From contig CALZIK010000071.1 in assembly GCA_945787635.1 (NCBI GenBank), forward strand, positions 1 to 64,000: DNA of 64,000 bases, given 5' to 3'. Below the pieces are notes generated by a model. It was not told the origin of the DNA, made no database searches, and saw nothing but the letters and a program-made list of their open reading frames with translations. Position 1 is the first letter of the stretch. The number at the start of each line of letters is the position of its first letter. Both the position numbers and the translations under genes were made by a program. Origin of the DNA: Thermoanaerobaculia bacterium. GTDB lineage: Bacteria > Acidobacteriota > Thermoanaerobaculia > Multivoradales > JAHEKO01. Below, piece by piece: positions 36,114 to 44,387 of this stretch.

Positions 36114-37442
36114 ATGATTTTATTTAGTGACCAGGATTTGGACGGCGAACTGCCGATCACCTTGGAAGACGACATGGTGCCGGCGAGGATCAAGGTTCTC
36201 GGCATCGGGGGAGGAGGCGGCAACGCGGTCAACCGGATGATCGACGCGCGCATGGGCGGCATCCAGTTCATCGCCGCCAACACCGACCTCCAAGCTCTGC
36301 GCAAATGCCGGGCGCCGCAAAAACTCCAGCTGGGCACGGCCCTGACCAGAGGTCTGGGCGCCGGCGGAGATCCCGAGGTGGGGCGCAAGTCGGCGCTCGA
36401 GGACACCGAGCGAATCCTCGAGATGCTGCAGGGAGCAGATATGGTGTTTCTCACCGCCGGACTCGGTGGCGGCACTGGCACCGGCGCCATGCCGATCGCG
36501 GCATCCCTTGCAGCCGAGATCGGCGCGCTGACCGTGGCGGTCGTGACCAAGCCGTTCGAGTTTGAGGGGCGCCGTCGGATGGAGCAAGCCGAGCGAGGTC
36601 TCGAGGAGCTCGCCGGCGCCGTCGATACGCTGATCACGATACCCAACGAGCGGCTGCTGAATTTTGTCGAGCGAGGCACGCCGCTTTCGGAAGCTTTCCG
36701 GATCGCCGACGACGTCCTCCGGCAGGCCGTCCAGGGGATCAGCGACCTGATCACGGTGCCCGGCGAGGTCAACGTCGACTTCGCCGACGTCAAGACGGTC
36801 ATGACCGGCATGGGCATGGCGCTCATGGGCACGGGCGTTGCGAAAGGTGAGAAGCGGGCGATGGAGGCGGCTCAGGCCGCGATCTCGTCGCCGCTACTCG
36901 AGGAGACTTCTATCGAGGGCGCCAGAGGCGTGCTGCTCAACATCTCGGGCGGCCGCAACCTGGCTCTGGACGAGGTCGCCGAAGCCGCGCGGGTGATTTC
37001 CGATGCCGTCGATCCGGACGCGCACATCATCTCGGGCATGGTGATCGACGAGTCGCTCGAAGATGAAATGAAGGTCACGGTGATCGCCACCGGCTTCGCC
37101 GGCAGCGAGCGGCGGGTTTCTGAGCAGAGCATTGCGGTCGAGGACGACTTTTTCAGTCCCCAGCCGGCGGCTCCATCCGAACCGCAGCAGCGGGCTCCGC
37201 TCGAGTCGCAGCCTCTGAGGCCGATCCCGCCGACTTCGGCGCAGCCCCCGATGCAGCAGCGTTCCGCTCAGCAACTGCGAGTACCGACGGAACAGCCGCA
37301 GCCCGAAGAGCCCGAGGAGTTGCCCTTCTATCGGAAAGTGATCGCGCAGTCTCGAGGCGAAGATCCGAACGGTTTCGGTCCGAACTGGTCGAACGTCGAT
37401 GATTTCGACATCCCGACCGTGCTGCGCAAGCAGATGGACTAG
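36114..37442 (+). CDS. ftsZ: cell division GTPase FtsZ
   Basis: The 442-residue tubulin homologue forms the Z-ring. It has [15 protein letters not shown] (N-terminal nucleotide loop), the tubulin signature GGGTGTG (about residue 118), [11 protein letters not shown]-like synergy loop ([20 protein letters not shown]), a Gln/Pro-rich linker (about 345-410) and the conserved C-terminal peptide [12 protein letters not shown] that binds FtsA. A strong AAAGGAG site at about 36100-36106 precedes ATG 36114, stronger than for the upstream genes and consistent with high expression. A 25-residue acidic extension precedes the core domain. Confidence 0.99.
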   Translation: MILFSDQDLDGELPITLEDDMVPARIKVLGIGGGGGNAVNRMIDARMGGIQFIAANTDLQALRKCRAPQKLQLGTALTRGLGAGGDPEVGRKSALEDTERILEMLQGADMVFLTAGLGGGTGTGAMPIAASLAAEIGALTVAVVTKPFEFEGRRRMEQAERGLEELAGAVDTLITIPNERLLNFVERGTPLSEAFRIADDVLRQAVQGISDLITVPGEVNVDFADVKTVMTGMGMALMGTGVAKGEKRAMEAAQAAISSPLLEETSIEGARGVLLNISGGRNLALDEVAEAARVISDAVDPDAHIISGMVIDESLEDEMKVTVIATGFAGSERRVSEQSIAVEDDFFSPQPAAPSEPQQRAPLESQPLRPIPPTSAQPPMQQRSAQQLRVPTEQPQPEEPEELPFYRKVIAQSRGEDPNGFGPNWSNVDDFDIPTVLRKQMD

Positions 37443-37472
37443 AGCCCGTCGAGCTCGGGCGAGGAGTGCGAC

Positions 37473-38036
37473 GTGCGGTGGTCGAGGCGAGAGCGGCGTT
37501 GGTGGTTCGCCTCACTGGCTCTGGTCATCCTCATCTATTCGACCCTCTACATCGTCCGGACGCCGACCGAGTTCCTGCGCGAGCGCAACCTCCTGCGCCC
37601 GGCCGTTGCGACGGCATTCATTTCCGCTGCCTTGCCATTGTTGTGGCTGGTGAGGCGCAGTCGCCCCGGCGCGCGGGAGAAAGCCGTTCTGGTCGTCTGC
37701 GGCGGCCTGTTTGTCTGGCTGATTCGGCTCGCCGAGCTACCCGAGGAGAGAATCCATTTTCTCGAATACGGGCTGCTGGGTGGCATGTTGTTTCAGGCGA
37801 GTCGGCTGCGGGCCGAGAGGCTCGGCCGTTCGGGCTCTCGTGCCGAGCTGGGCGCCGCCGTCCTGGCGATGGTCCTTGCTGGCCTGGCCGGCTGGGGCGA
37901 CGAGGGCATCCAGGCGGTTCTGCCGAATCGCTACTACGATCTGCGAGACATCGTCTTCAATGTCGTGAGCAGCACCGTTGCGGTCGCGGCACTCTGGCTG
38001 TCCTCGAGGGCACGAGCACTCGATCGGCGCGTCTGA
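37473..38036 (+). CDS. VanZ-like membrane protein
   Basis: A 187-residue protein with four to five hydrophobic helices (about 10-27, 41-60, 68-85, 125-142, 160-178). The segment ERIHFLEYGLLGGMLF followed by DEGIQAVLPNRYYDLRDIVFNVVSS is the conserved VanZ family core. VanZ gives low-level teicoplanin resistance by an unknown mechanism, and most chromosomal homologues are uncharacterised. The GTG start is 30 bases after ftsZ and no terminator is evident between them, so cotranscription with the dcw cluster is possible. Confidence 0.85.
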   Translation: MRWSRRERRWWFASLALVILIYSTLYIVRTPTEFLRERNLLRPAVATAFISAALPLLWLVRRSRPGAREKAVLVVCGGLFVWLIRLAELPEERIHFLEYGLLGGMLFQASRLRAERLGRSGSRAELGAAVLAMVLAGLAGWGDEGIQAVLPNRYYDLRDIVFNVVSSTVAVAALWLSSRARALDRRV

Positions 38037-38055
38037 GCGAGCCGGCGGCGGCTTC

Positions 38056-38064
38056 TGCTAGCAT
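38056..38064 (+). promoter_or_regulatory. extended -10 promoter before the SPFH/zinc-ribbon operon
   Basis: TGCTAGCAT (TG at 38056, TAGCAT at 38059-38064) lies about 44 bases before the first ATG of the operon, with AGGAGG at 38095-38100. The same nonamer occurs at 62410-62418, and TGGTAGCAT before the antiporter gene. Confidence 0.5.
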
Positions 38065-38107
38065 TTCGTTTCCTGACGTTTTCGGGTCGGGTACAGGAGG
38101 CACTCGA

Positions 38108-38635
38108 ATGGCGAATGGCTACGAATCAGCTGAACAGCAGAGGAACTGGCTCGAGCGGCTGGTCGCTCGGATTCCGGGCTTCAAGGGGTATCAGGATCGT
38201 GAGCTGAGGCGGGATGTCGATCGCATGCAGCGCGAGCACATCTCCGGCGAGCTCGGCGGCCTCAAGGCGCAGGTTCGAGGCCGGGCTCGGGACTACACCG
38301 ACGCTGGCCAGATCGGGCTGCTGCATCTCTTCGATCGCCTCGATCGCAAGCTCGACGGCGTCTCGCAGGCGGTTCGATTCGCTGAATACGGCGCCAGCGG
38401 CCTGTTCGACGTCGTCAAGATATACGAAGAAGAGCTGGCCAAGCTGTACGAGTTCGACCTGGCTTTTCTCGACGATGTGGCGGCGCTGCGGGGTGACTTG
38501 GAGTCGATTCCGGCTCCGGGCGGTGGCGACGCCGCCGGGGCGGCGGCTCGTGCTCAGGACCGTCTGGATGCCATGGCGAGTCGCTGGGCCGACCGCCGGA
38601 ATGTGATTGGCGACGTCGTCAAGGCGTCCTCCTAA
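38108..38635 (+). CDS. uncharacterised helical protein, first gene of the SPFH/zinc-ribbon operon
   Basis: This 175-residue soluble protein is predicted to be almost all helical. A conserved-looking N-terminal segment reads LVARIPGFKGYQDRELRRDV, followed by MQREHISGELGGLKAQVRG, and then helices rich in Leu, Asp and Arg (LLHLFDRLDRKLDGVSQAVR). It has no signal peptide or membrane helix. The start is ATG 38108 behind a strong AGGAGG at 38095-38100; the upstream frame from 37466 runs through the VanZ-like gene and is rejected. It precedes an SPFH gene by 40 bases. I do not recognise a named domain. By position it could stand where PspA stands in the Bacillus ydjFGHI operon, but it is not an obvious PspA homologue. 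Confidence 0.85.
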   Translation: MANGYESAEQQRNWLERLVARIPGFKGYQDRELRRDVDRMQREHISGELGGLKAQVRGRARDYTDAGQIGLLHLFDRLDRKLDGVSQAVRFAEYGASGLFDVVKIYEEELAKLYEFDLAFLDDVAALRGDLESIPAPGGGDAAGAAARAQDRLDAMASRWADRRNVIGDVVKASS

Positions 38636-38675
38636 ACCCGTCCCATCGAGATCACTCCACGGAAGGTACACGATC

Positions 38676-39743
38676 ATGAGAATCATTCAGCACGTCGACC
38701 CCACCGGGAACGCCATGGTGGCCCGGGTACCGGCCAGCGGCACCGCCGCCATCGAGTTGGGCAGCCAGTTGATTGTCGAAGAGAGCCAGCAGGCGGTCTT
38801 CTTTCGCGACGGCAAGGCTCTCGACACTTTCGGTCCGGGCCGCCACACGCTGGCGACCATGAACCTGCCGCTTTTGGGCAAGCTCCTGGGACTTCCGTTC
38901 GAGGGGAAGTCACCGTTTCAAGCGGCGGTGGTGTTCGTATCGACCAAGACGTTCCTGGACCTCAAGTGGGGAACCAAGGAGCCGGTCGCCTATCGCGACA
39001 AGGAACTGGCGATGGTCCGTCTGCGCGCGTTCGGTAAGTTCGCGGTGCGGATCACCAACTCGCAGCAGTTCGTCAACGAGGTTGTCGGTACCCAGGGCGT
39101 CTACACCACCGACGGTGTCGAAGCGTACTTCAAGGACGTGATCGTGGCGCGTCTCACCGACCTTCTGGGTGAGAACCTCGATTCGATCTTCGACCTACCC
39201 AAGGTCTATGACGAGCTCGGTATGGGCCTCAAGGCGCGGGTCAGCGAGGATTTCGAGAAGTACGGCATCGATCTGGTCGATCTCTACCTGGGCGCGATCA
39301 CGCCGCCCGAAGAGGTGCAAAAGCAGATCGACGAGCGCGGTGGCATGGAAGCCGTCGGCGACATGAACCAGTACTTGAAGTTCAAGGCCGCCCAGGCGAT
39401 GGGTGATGCCGCCAAGCAGAGTGGCGGCGAGGCCGGCGGCGGAGTCGGCGCCGGTCTGGGAGTGGGCATGGGCGCCGGCATGGGGATGATGCTTCCGCAG
39501 ATGATGAAAGAGGCCATGTCATCCGGCGGAGGCTCGGGCGCGCCTGCGCCCGACGGCTCCACTGGCGCTCAGGGAGGCCAGCAGCCACCGGCGTCGTCCG
39601 GGGCGGCGGGTGCAGTTGTGGCCGGGGCAGCCGGGGCAGCCGAGGCGGCCGCAACAGGCTCGAAGTTTTGTCACGAGTGCGGCGGCGGCCTGCCCGGGGG
39701 CGCCAAGTTCTGCCCGTCCTGCGGAACCAAGGTCTCCGGCTAG
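38676..39743 (+). CDS. SPFH-domain protein with C-terminal zinc ribbon (YdjI/'virion core' type)
   Basis: The 355-residue protein starts with an SPFH/band-7-like domain (about 1-225): IELGSQLIVEESQQAVFFRDGKAL, GPGRHTLATMNLPLL, FVSTKTFLDLKWGTKEPVAY, ITNSQQFVNEVVG, YGIDLVDLYLGAITPPEEVQ. A Gly/Met/Ala-rich linker (about 250-330) follows, and then a zinc ribbon with Cys pairs CHECG and CPSCG. This is the architecture of Bacillus subtilis YdjI, a cytosolic SPFH protein that links PspA to the membrane. Start ATG 38676 has GGAAGG at 38661-38666; the frame to 38607 is unsupported. Confidence 0.93.
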   Translation: MRIIQHVDPTGNAMVARVPASGTAAIELGSQLIVEESQQAVFFRDGKALDTFGPGRHTLATMNLPLLGKLLGLPFEGKSPFQAAVVFVSTKTFLDLKWGTKEPVAYRDKELAMVRLRAFGKFAVRITNSQQFVNEVVGTQGVYTTDGVEAYFKDVIVARLTDLLGENLDSIFDLPKVYDELGMGLKARVSEDFEKYGIDLVDLYLGAITPPEEVQKQIDERGGMEAVGDMNQYLKFKAAQAMGDAAKQSGGEAGGGVGAGLGVGMGAGMGMMLPQMMKEAMSSGGGSGAPAPDGSTGAQGGQQPPASSGAAGAVVAGAAGAAEAAATGSKFCHECGGGLPGGAKFCPSCGTKVSG

Positions 39744-39757
39744 TCGATCGTGCCGCC

Positions 39758-40534
39758 GTGGTAACTCGGGCGGACCAAGAGCCACCGCGGGTAACCTGTC
39801 CCCAGTGCGGTGGTGACAACGCGCTGCGCTCGGGGGAGAGCTTTCTCGCCTGCGAGTTCTGTGGAACCACGCTGTTTCTCGATCGCGCCGAGATCATCGG
39901 CCGGTATCGCCTGCCCAGGTTGATCGATGGCGACGAAGCAAAGGCCGCGCTGCGCCGGTGGATGGCCGGCAACCACACGGTCAAGGATCTCGATCGTAAG
40001 AGCACGGTGGATTCGCCGGTCGCCGTGACCTTCCCGATGTGGTTGTTTCGTTCCCGCCAGGCCGGCCGCGAATCGGCGACCGTGGAGCCGGCCGCGCCGA
40101 CCCCGATTCCGGTGCTGGCGGATCTCGCCATCCCGGCCGGCAGCCTCGAGCCGTTCGAAGGACCGGAGGAAGGCGCCGAGGCGGTTCCCGTGGGCGTGCC
40201 GCTCGAGACCGCGAGAACCTGGGTGGAACAGCGGGGGGTTGACCCCAAGCAAGTGACCGAAGTGGCTCTGGTCGAGATTCCGCTCTGGCGCGCCGGCTAC
40301 GAGTTCGGCGGCAAGCGGTACCAGGCCGTCGTCGAAGGTTCCACGGGTAACGTTCTCGCGTCGGTCTATCCTGAAAAAGCCGAAAGCCCGTACATTTTGG
40401 TAGCGATCCTCGGACTGGTGCTCTTCGGCATCGAAGGCCTGATCATCTCCAATCCCTTTGCCAAACTGCTCGCCTACGCCGTGACCAGCGTCCCGTTGCT
40501 GCTGGTCGCCTGGTGGGTGACGCGGAGAGTATGA
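39758..40534 (+). CDS. zinc-ribbon membrane protein A of the SPFH operon
   Basis: The 258-residue protein opens with a zinc ribbon (CPQCGG ... CEFCG, about residues 13-35), has a soluble alpha/beta part with VAVTFPMWLFRS and VEIPLWRAGYEFGGKRYQAV, and ends in two hydrophobic helices (about 208-228 and 233-253), giving a cytosolic head on a membrane anchor. The PLWxxxY...YQxxV...G motif recurs in the next gene, so the two are paralogues. Similar zinc-ribbon proteins accompany SPFH genes in Firmicutes (YdjG and YdjH). GTG 39758 begins 14 bases after the SPFH gene; it ends in an ATGA overlap. The frame to 39668 lies in the SPFH gene and is rejected. Confidence 0.85.
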   Translation: MVTRADQEPPRVTCPQCGGDNALRSGESFLACEFCGTTLFLDRAEIIGRYRLPRLIDGDEAKAALRRWMAGNHTVKDLDRKSTVDSPVAVTFPMWLFRSRQAGRESATVEPAAPTPIPVLADLAIPAGSLEPFEGPEEGAEAVPVGVPLETARTWVEQRGVDPKQVTEVALVEIPLWRAGYEFGGKRYQAVVEGSTGNVLASVYPEKAESPYILVAILGLVLFGIEGLIISNPFAKLLAYAVTSVPLLLVAWWVTRRV

Positions 40535-41649
40535 AGCCTCTCTCCGAGCCGCCGCCCCCGCTTCCCGCCCCCGAGGCCTCGAGTGGCGCCGAGAACGGGC
40601 TCGAAGAGGTTCCGCACCGGCTCTCCGATCGGGTCGAGGGCCTGACCTGCCCCAATTGCGGCGGGACTCTCGCCGTCGACAGCGGTCTGCGCGTGGTCTT
40701 TTGCGAATACTGCCGCACCCCGCTCTTGGTCTCGAGCGAGACCGGAGCGCGGCGCTTCGCGGTCGAGCCTCAGATCGGGGCCGATCGGGCGAAGACGGTG
40801 GCCCGTGAGTGGCTGACGAAGGGGATGAGAAAAGACCCCAAGCTGCGTCGAGAGGCGCGACTCGGCGAGGCCGTGCTCTGCTTCTTGCCGTTCTATCGAG
40901 TGCGCGCGGACTGCGTAGGCGTGGCGCTCGGAACCGAGCTGCGGCAGCGCACCGTGGGCTCGGGAAAGAACCGCCGGGTCGAGACCTATGAGGTCGATGT
41001 CGAGCGGAAGGTGGGCCAGAGCCATGACCGGACCTACCCGGCCGTGGACGTCTCCGAGTGGGGCCTCCAGCGCGTCAATCTGGTCGGCGATCCTCTGGTG
41101 CCGTTCGAGGCGAGCTCGCTCAGGCGCCGGGGAATGGTGTTCGAGCCGACCGGCTCCGAGCAACGGGTCTTCAATGCCGCCATCGAGCGGTTTCGCACCG
41201 CGACCAATCCCGCCGCCGGCTTGAAGAAGGTTCGGTTCGAGTTTCTGGAGACCGTGCGCGAGCGGCTCTCGGTCATCTACTACCCATTGTGGGTCGTGCG
41301 CTATCACTACCGGGATCGCGCGTATCAGATTCTGGTCGACGCCGAAGATGGGTCCCTGGCTTACGGTAAGGCGCCCGGCAACGATTTCTTCCGGGCCGCC
41401 ATGCTGGTGCTGGCCGAGGCCGGCGCGGTTTTTATCGCGACCACGGCGCTTCAGTTCGCTGGAGAAGGTTGTCTCGCGGTGGCTGCGGTGTTCGGCATTG
41501 GTCTGTCGATCGTGCTTTGGGGCTGGAAGCACTTTCGCTATGGAGGTGTGGTGATCGAGGGCACCGGCGTCGAGCCGGTCACCCGGGCTACGAGGTTCGA
41601 CAAGCTCAACCGCTGGTTGCGGGGTGGGCGCGGAGATGAGCTCAGGTGA
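40531..41649 (+). CDS. zinc-ribbon membrane protein B of the SPFH operon
   Basis: A 372-residue protein with a Pro-rich lead, a zinc ribbon (LTCPNCGG ... CEYCR, about 39-63), two alpha/beta segments (AVLCFLPFYRVRADCVGVAL; VIYYPLWVVRYHYRDRAYQI followed by DAEDGSLAYGKAP) and one or two hydrophobic helices near residues 288-335. It is a longer paralogue of protein A. ATG 40531 overlaps A by four bases and the stop overlaps C by four, so A, B and C are translationally coupled. No enzyme motif is visible; a scaffold or membrane-recruitment role is inferred. Confidence 0.85.
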   Translation: MKPLSEPPPPLPAPEASSGAENGLEEVPHRLSDRVEGLTCPNCGGTLAVDSGLRVVFCEYCRTPLLVSSETGARRFAVEPQIGADRAKTVAREWLTKGMRKDPKLRREARLGEAVLCFLPFYRVRADCVGVALGTELRQRTVGSGKNRRVETYEVDVERKVGQSHDRTYPAVDVSEWGLQRVNLVGDPLVPFEASSLRRRGMVFEPTGSEQRVFNAAIERFRTATNPAAGLKKVRFEFLETVRERLSVIYYPLWVVRYHYRDRAYQILVDAEDGSLAYGKAPGNDFFRAAMLVLAEAGAVFIATTALQFAGEGCLAVAAVFGIGLSIVLWGWKHFRYGGVVIEGTGVEPVTRATRFDKLNRWLRGGRGDELR

Positions 41650-42308
41650 GCCGGGGAGTGGACAGCCGACCGGCCGAATCGAAGGGCTTCGAGCTCGTGC
41701 CGCTCGACTGCCCGACCTGCGGAGCGGCGCTGGCCGCGGCGGGCGAGGATGTGATTTTCTATTGTACCGCCTGTCGCAACGGCTACAGATACCAGGCGGA
41801 GCTGCCCCACCTGGCCAGGCTCGAGGTCCAGTTCATCGCGGCGTCGAACGTCACGGCCGAGCGGTATATGCCATTTTGGGTGCTCGAGGCCCATGTCGAA
41901 CTAGGGAGCCGGCAGGCGGGACGCAGCATGCCGAGCCTGATCCAGTCGGTCTTCGGAGGACGTGGAGGCTCGTCGGTGGGAGATGTCGAGTTCGTGGTGC
42001 CCGCGTTCCAGATCGACCTCGATGCCACCGTCGAGTTAGCGAGACGCTACACCCGGGAGCTCCCGGGCCTGGGAGAGAAGATCGGCGAGCGGTTGATCGG
42101 AGGCTGCTATGGGGTCGAAGACGCGCGGAAGCTGGCGCATTTCGCGGTGGTCGCCGGCGAAGTCGACAAACCCGACACGCTGAGGAATCTGGAGTACTCG
42201 ATCCGGTTCGGAGGCTCTCGACTTCTCGGCGTACCCTTTGCGCGCGAGGGCGAGAACTGGAAGGATGCCGTCTTCGGCATTCGGGCTCTGAATCTCGAAT
42301 CGACATGA
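41646..42308 (+). CDS. zinc-ribbon protein C of the SPFH operon
   Basis: The 220-residue protein has a zinc ribbon (LDCPTCGAAL ... FYCTACRNGY, about 18-46) and a soluble alpha/beta domain with NVTAERYMPFWVLEAHVEL and VEFVVPAFQIDLDATVELARR. No membrane helix is seen, unlike A and B, so it may be the cytosolic partner. The 'PFW/PFY' strand matches the same strand in A and B. GTG 41646 overlaps B by four bases, and the stop overlaps the E1 gene by four. Confidence 0.83.
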   Translation: MSRGVDSRPAESKGFELVPLDCPTCGAALAAAGEDVIFYCTACRNGYRYQAELPHLARLEVQFIAASNVTAERYMPFWVLEAHVELGSRQAGRSMPSLIQSVFGGRGGSSVGDVEFVVPAFQIDLDATVELARRYTRELPGLGEKIGERLIGGCYGVEDARKLAHFAVVAGEVDKPDTLRNLEYSIRFGGSRLLGVPFAREGENWKDAVFGIRALNLEST

Positions 42309-44365
42309 CCGGGCATCCCTCACTCCTCAGATACGCTTATATGCGGCTGGCGCGAGATCTGGATGCCCGGTTCGAGTCGCTGCTTCTCACCGGGCGAGTC
42401 TCGAAGTGGTACAGCGCGATCGGTAACGAGGCCACCACCGTGCCGGCGGGGCTCGCCATCGAGCCGGGGGATGCGTTGTGCACTCTGCACCGGGACCTCG
42501 GAGCGATTCTGGCGACCTACCTCGATCCGTCGCGTACTTTTCCGGGCCTGGGCTTCGGACAGCCGGACGGTAGGCGGCCGGACCCGGTCGAACTGCTCGA
42601 ACGGCTGGCATGTCAGCTTCTGGGCAAGGCCGCGGGCTTCTCGCAGGGCGTCGAGCGGTCGTTTCACTACGGCTACCTGGCGCCCGAGGCCGGCATTCTG
42701 CACGTCGGCATGATCAGTCATCTGGGTGCCATGATCCCGGTGGCCGCGGGTTGCGCGTTCGCCATGAAGCAGAGCGGCTCGGATCGGGTGGCGATCAACT
42801 TCATCGGAGATGGCGGCACCTCCACCGGCGACTTTCACGAAGGCCTGAACATGGCGGCGGTATGGCGGCTGCCGCTGGTGCTGATAGTCGAGAACAATCG
42901 ATACGCCTTCTCGACACCGGTCGAAGCGCAGTACGCCGGAGCGAGGCTGAGTGATCGGGGCCGGGGATACGGAATGGCGGCGGAGACCGTCGATGGCAAC
43001 GATCCGGATGAAGTCTCCAAAGCCGTCGCTCGAGCGGTGACCAGGGCGCGCTCCGGGGACGGACCGACCCTGATCGAAGCGATGGTCGGGAGGATGCGGG
43101 GCCACAGCGAGGGCGACGACTCCTTGAAGGTCGTGCCGCGGCGAGAGCTGGATCAGTATCTCGCCGCCGATCCCGTGCCGGGCTATGCCGAGCGTTTGCG
43201 GGGAGAGGGAGTTCTGGACTTCGATACCCAGGACGCCATTGCCGGGCGCTGCCGTTTCTTGATCGATTCGGCGCTCGACACAGCCATCGACGCGCCCCCA
43301 CCTGAGGCTGGAACTGCGAGCCGGCCGGCGCTGGCTCCGGCTCCGGCGCCCGAGCGCGCCTCTAGAATGCAATCCGAGGATCCGGCGCTGTCCGAGGCTC
43401 AAGTCAGCTACGTGGACGCAATCCGCGAGGCACTCTCGGAGGAAATGGCCCGTGACGATCGGTTGATTCTCATGGGGCAGGACATAGGCCGCTTCGAAGG
43501 CGCGTTTCGGGTCACCCGAGGACTTCACGAGCGCTGGCCCCGGCGGGTCTTGGATACCCCCATCGCCGAGAGCGGCACCATCGGAATCGCCATCGGAGCG
43601 GCGCTGTTGGGCTACCGGGTGGTCGTCGAAATGCAGTTCGCCGACTTCGTGTCCTGCGGCTTCAATCAGATAGTCAACGTTGCCGCCAAGCTCTTCTATC
43701 GCTGGCAGGTTCCGTGTCCGATCGTGATTCGGTTGCCCTCAGGGGGCGGGGTCGGCGCCGGGCCCTTCCACTCGCAGAATCCGGAAGCATGGTTTGCGCA
43801 CGTGGCCGGGCTCAAGGTCGTCTGTCCGGCCGGGGCTCAAGATGCGAGGGCGCTGTTGAAGGCGGCGATCCGGGATCCCAATCCGGTGATCTTTTGCGAG
43901 CACAAGTTCCTCTATCGAAGGGTCAAGGAGACCCTGCCCGGCGAGTGGGACGTGGCGCCGCTCGGAATCGCCGCGATCCGGCGGTCGGGCACCGACCTGA
44001 CGCTGATCGGGTACGGCGCCAGCACCTGGACCTGCCTCGAGGCGGCGAAACGGTTGGATGAAGAGAGCGTCTCCGCGGAGGTCATCGACCTTCGCACCCT
44101 GGTGCCACTCGACTGGGAGACCATCGAAGCGTCGGTGCGCCGGACCGGAAGGGCGGTCATCGTCCACGAGGCGCAACGCACTGCCGGATTCGGAGCGGAG
44201 GTAGCGGCGGAGATCTCCGAGCGAGCTTTTGCCTGGCTGGACGGACCGGTCAAGCGCGTGGCATATCCGGATCGGCCGGTGCCTTACGGTCGTGGATTGG
44301 AGCAGTCGCTTCTGCCCGACGCCGATCGGGTGATCGCAGCGGTTCGGGAAACGCTTTCGTTCTGA
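42305..44365 (+). CDS. fused 2-oxoacid dehydrogenase E1 alpha and beta subunits (thiamine diphosphate)
   Basis: The 686-residue protein joins an E1 alpha half (about 1-325) and an E1 beta half (about 365-686) through an Ala/Pro linker (PPPEAGTASRPALAPAPAPE). The alpha half has the thiamine diphosphate motif GDGGTSTGDFHEGLNMAAVW ending in ENNRYAFSTP; the beta half shows SYVDAIREALSEEMARDDRL, MGQDIGRFEGAFRVTRGLHE, DTPIAESGTIGIAIGAAL, PSGGGVGAGPFHSQ and EAQRTAGFGAE. It decarboxylates a 2-oxoacid (branched-chain or pyruvate type) and passes the acyl group to an E2, not encoded here. ATG 42305 overlaps zinc-ribbon gene C by four bases; the frame to 41624 is spurious. Confidence 0.93.
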   Translation: MTGHPSLLRYAYMRLARDLDARFESLLLTGRVSKWYSAIGNEATTVPAGLAIEPGDALCTLHRDLGAILATYLDPSRTFPGLGFGQPDGRRPDPVELLERLACQLLGKAAGFSQGVERSFHYGYLAPEAGILHVGMISHLGAMIPVAAGCAFAMKQSGSDRVAINFIGDGGTSTGDFHEGLNMAAVWRLPLVLIVENNRYAFSTPVEAQYAGARLSDRGRGYGMAAETVDGNDPDEVSKAVARAVTRARSGDGPTLIEAMVGRMRGHSEGDDSLKVVPRRELDQYLAADPVPGYAERLRGEGVLDFDTQDAIAGRCRFLIDSALDTAIDAPPPEAGTASRPALAPAPAPERASRMQSEDPALSEAQVSYVDAIREALSEEMARDDRLILMGQDIGRFEGAFRVTRGLHERWPRRVLDTPIAESGTIGIAIGAALLGYRVVVEMQFADFVSCGFNQIVNVAAKLFYRWQVPCPIVIRLPSGGGVGAGPFHSQNPEAWFAHVAGLKVVCPAGAQDARALLKAAIRDPNPVIFCEHKFLYRRVKETLPGEWDVAPLGIAAIRRSGTDLTLIGYGASTWTCLEAAKRLDEESVSAEVIDLRTLVPLDWETIEASVRRTGRAVIVHEAQRTAGFGAEVAAEISERAFAWLDGPVKRVAYPDRPVPYGRGLEQSLLPDADRVIAAVRETLSF

Positions 44366-44387
44366 GGGCGCGCGGGCTCGGGCTCGG

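Noticed and set aside
37443-37472. Hairpin after ftsZ as a terminator
   Set aside because: Only a short GCCCG/CGGGC stem and no T-run; not enough to claim termination before the VanZ-like gene.
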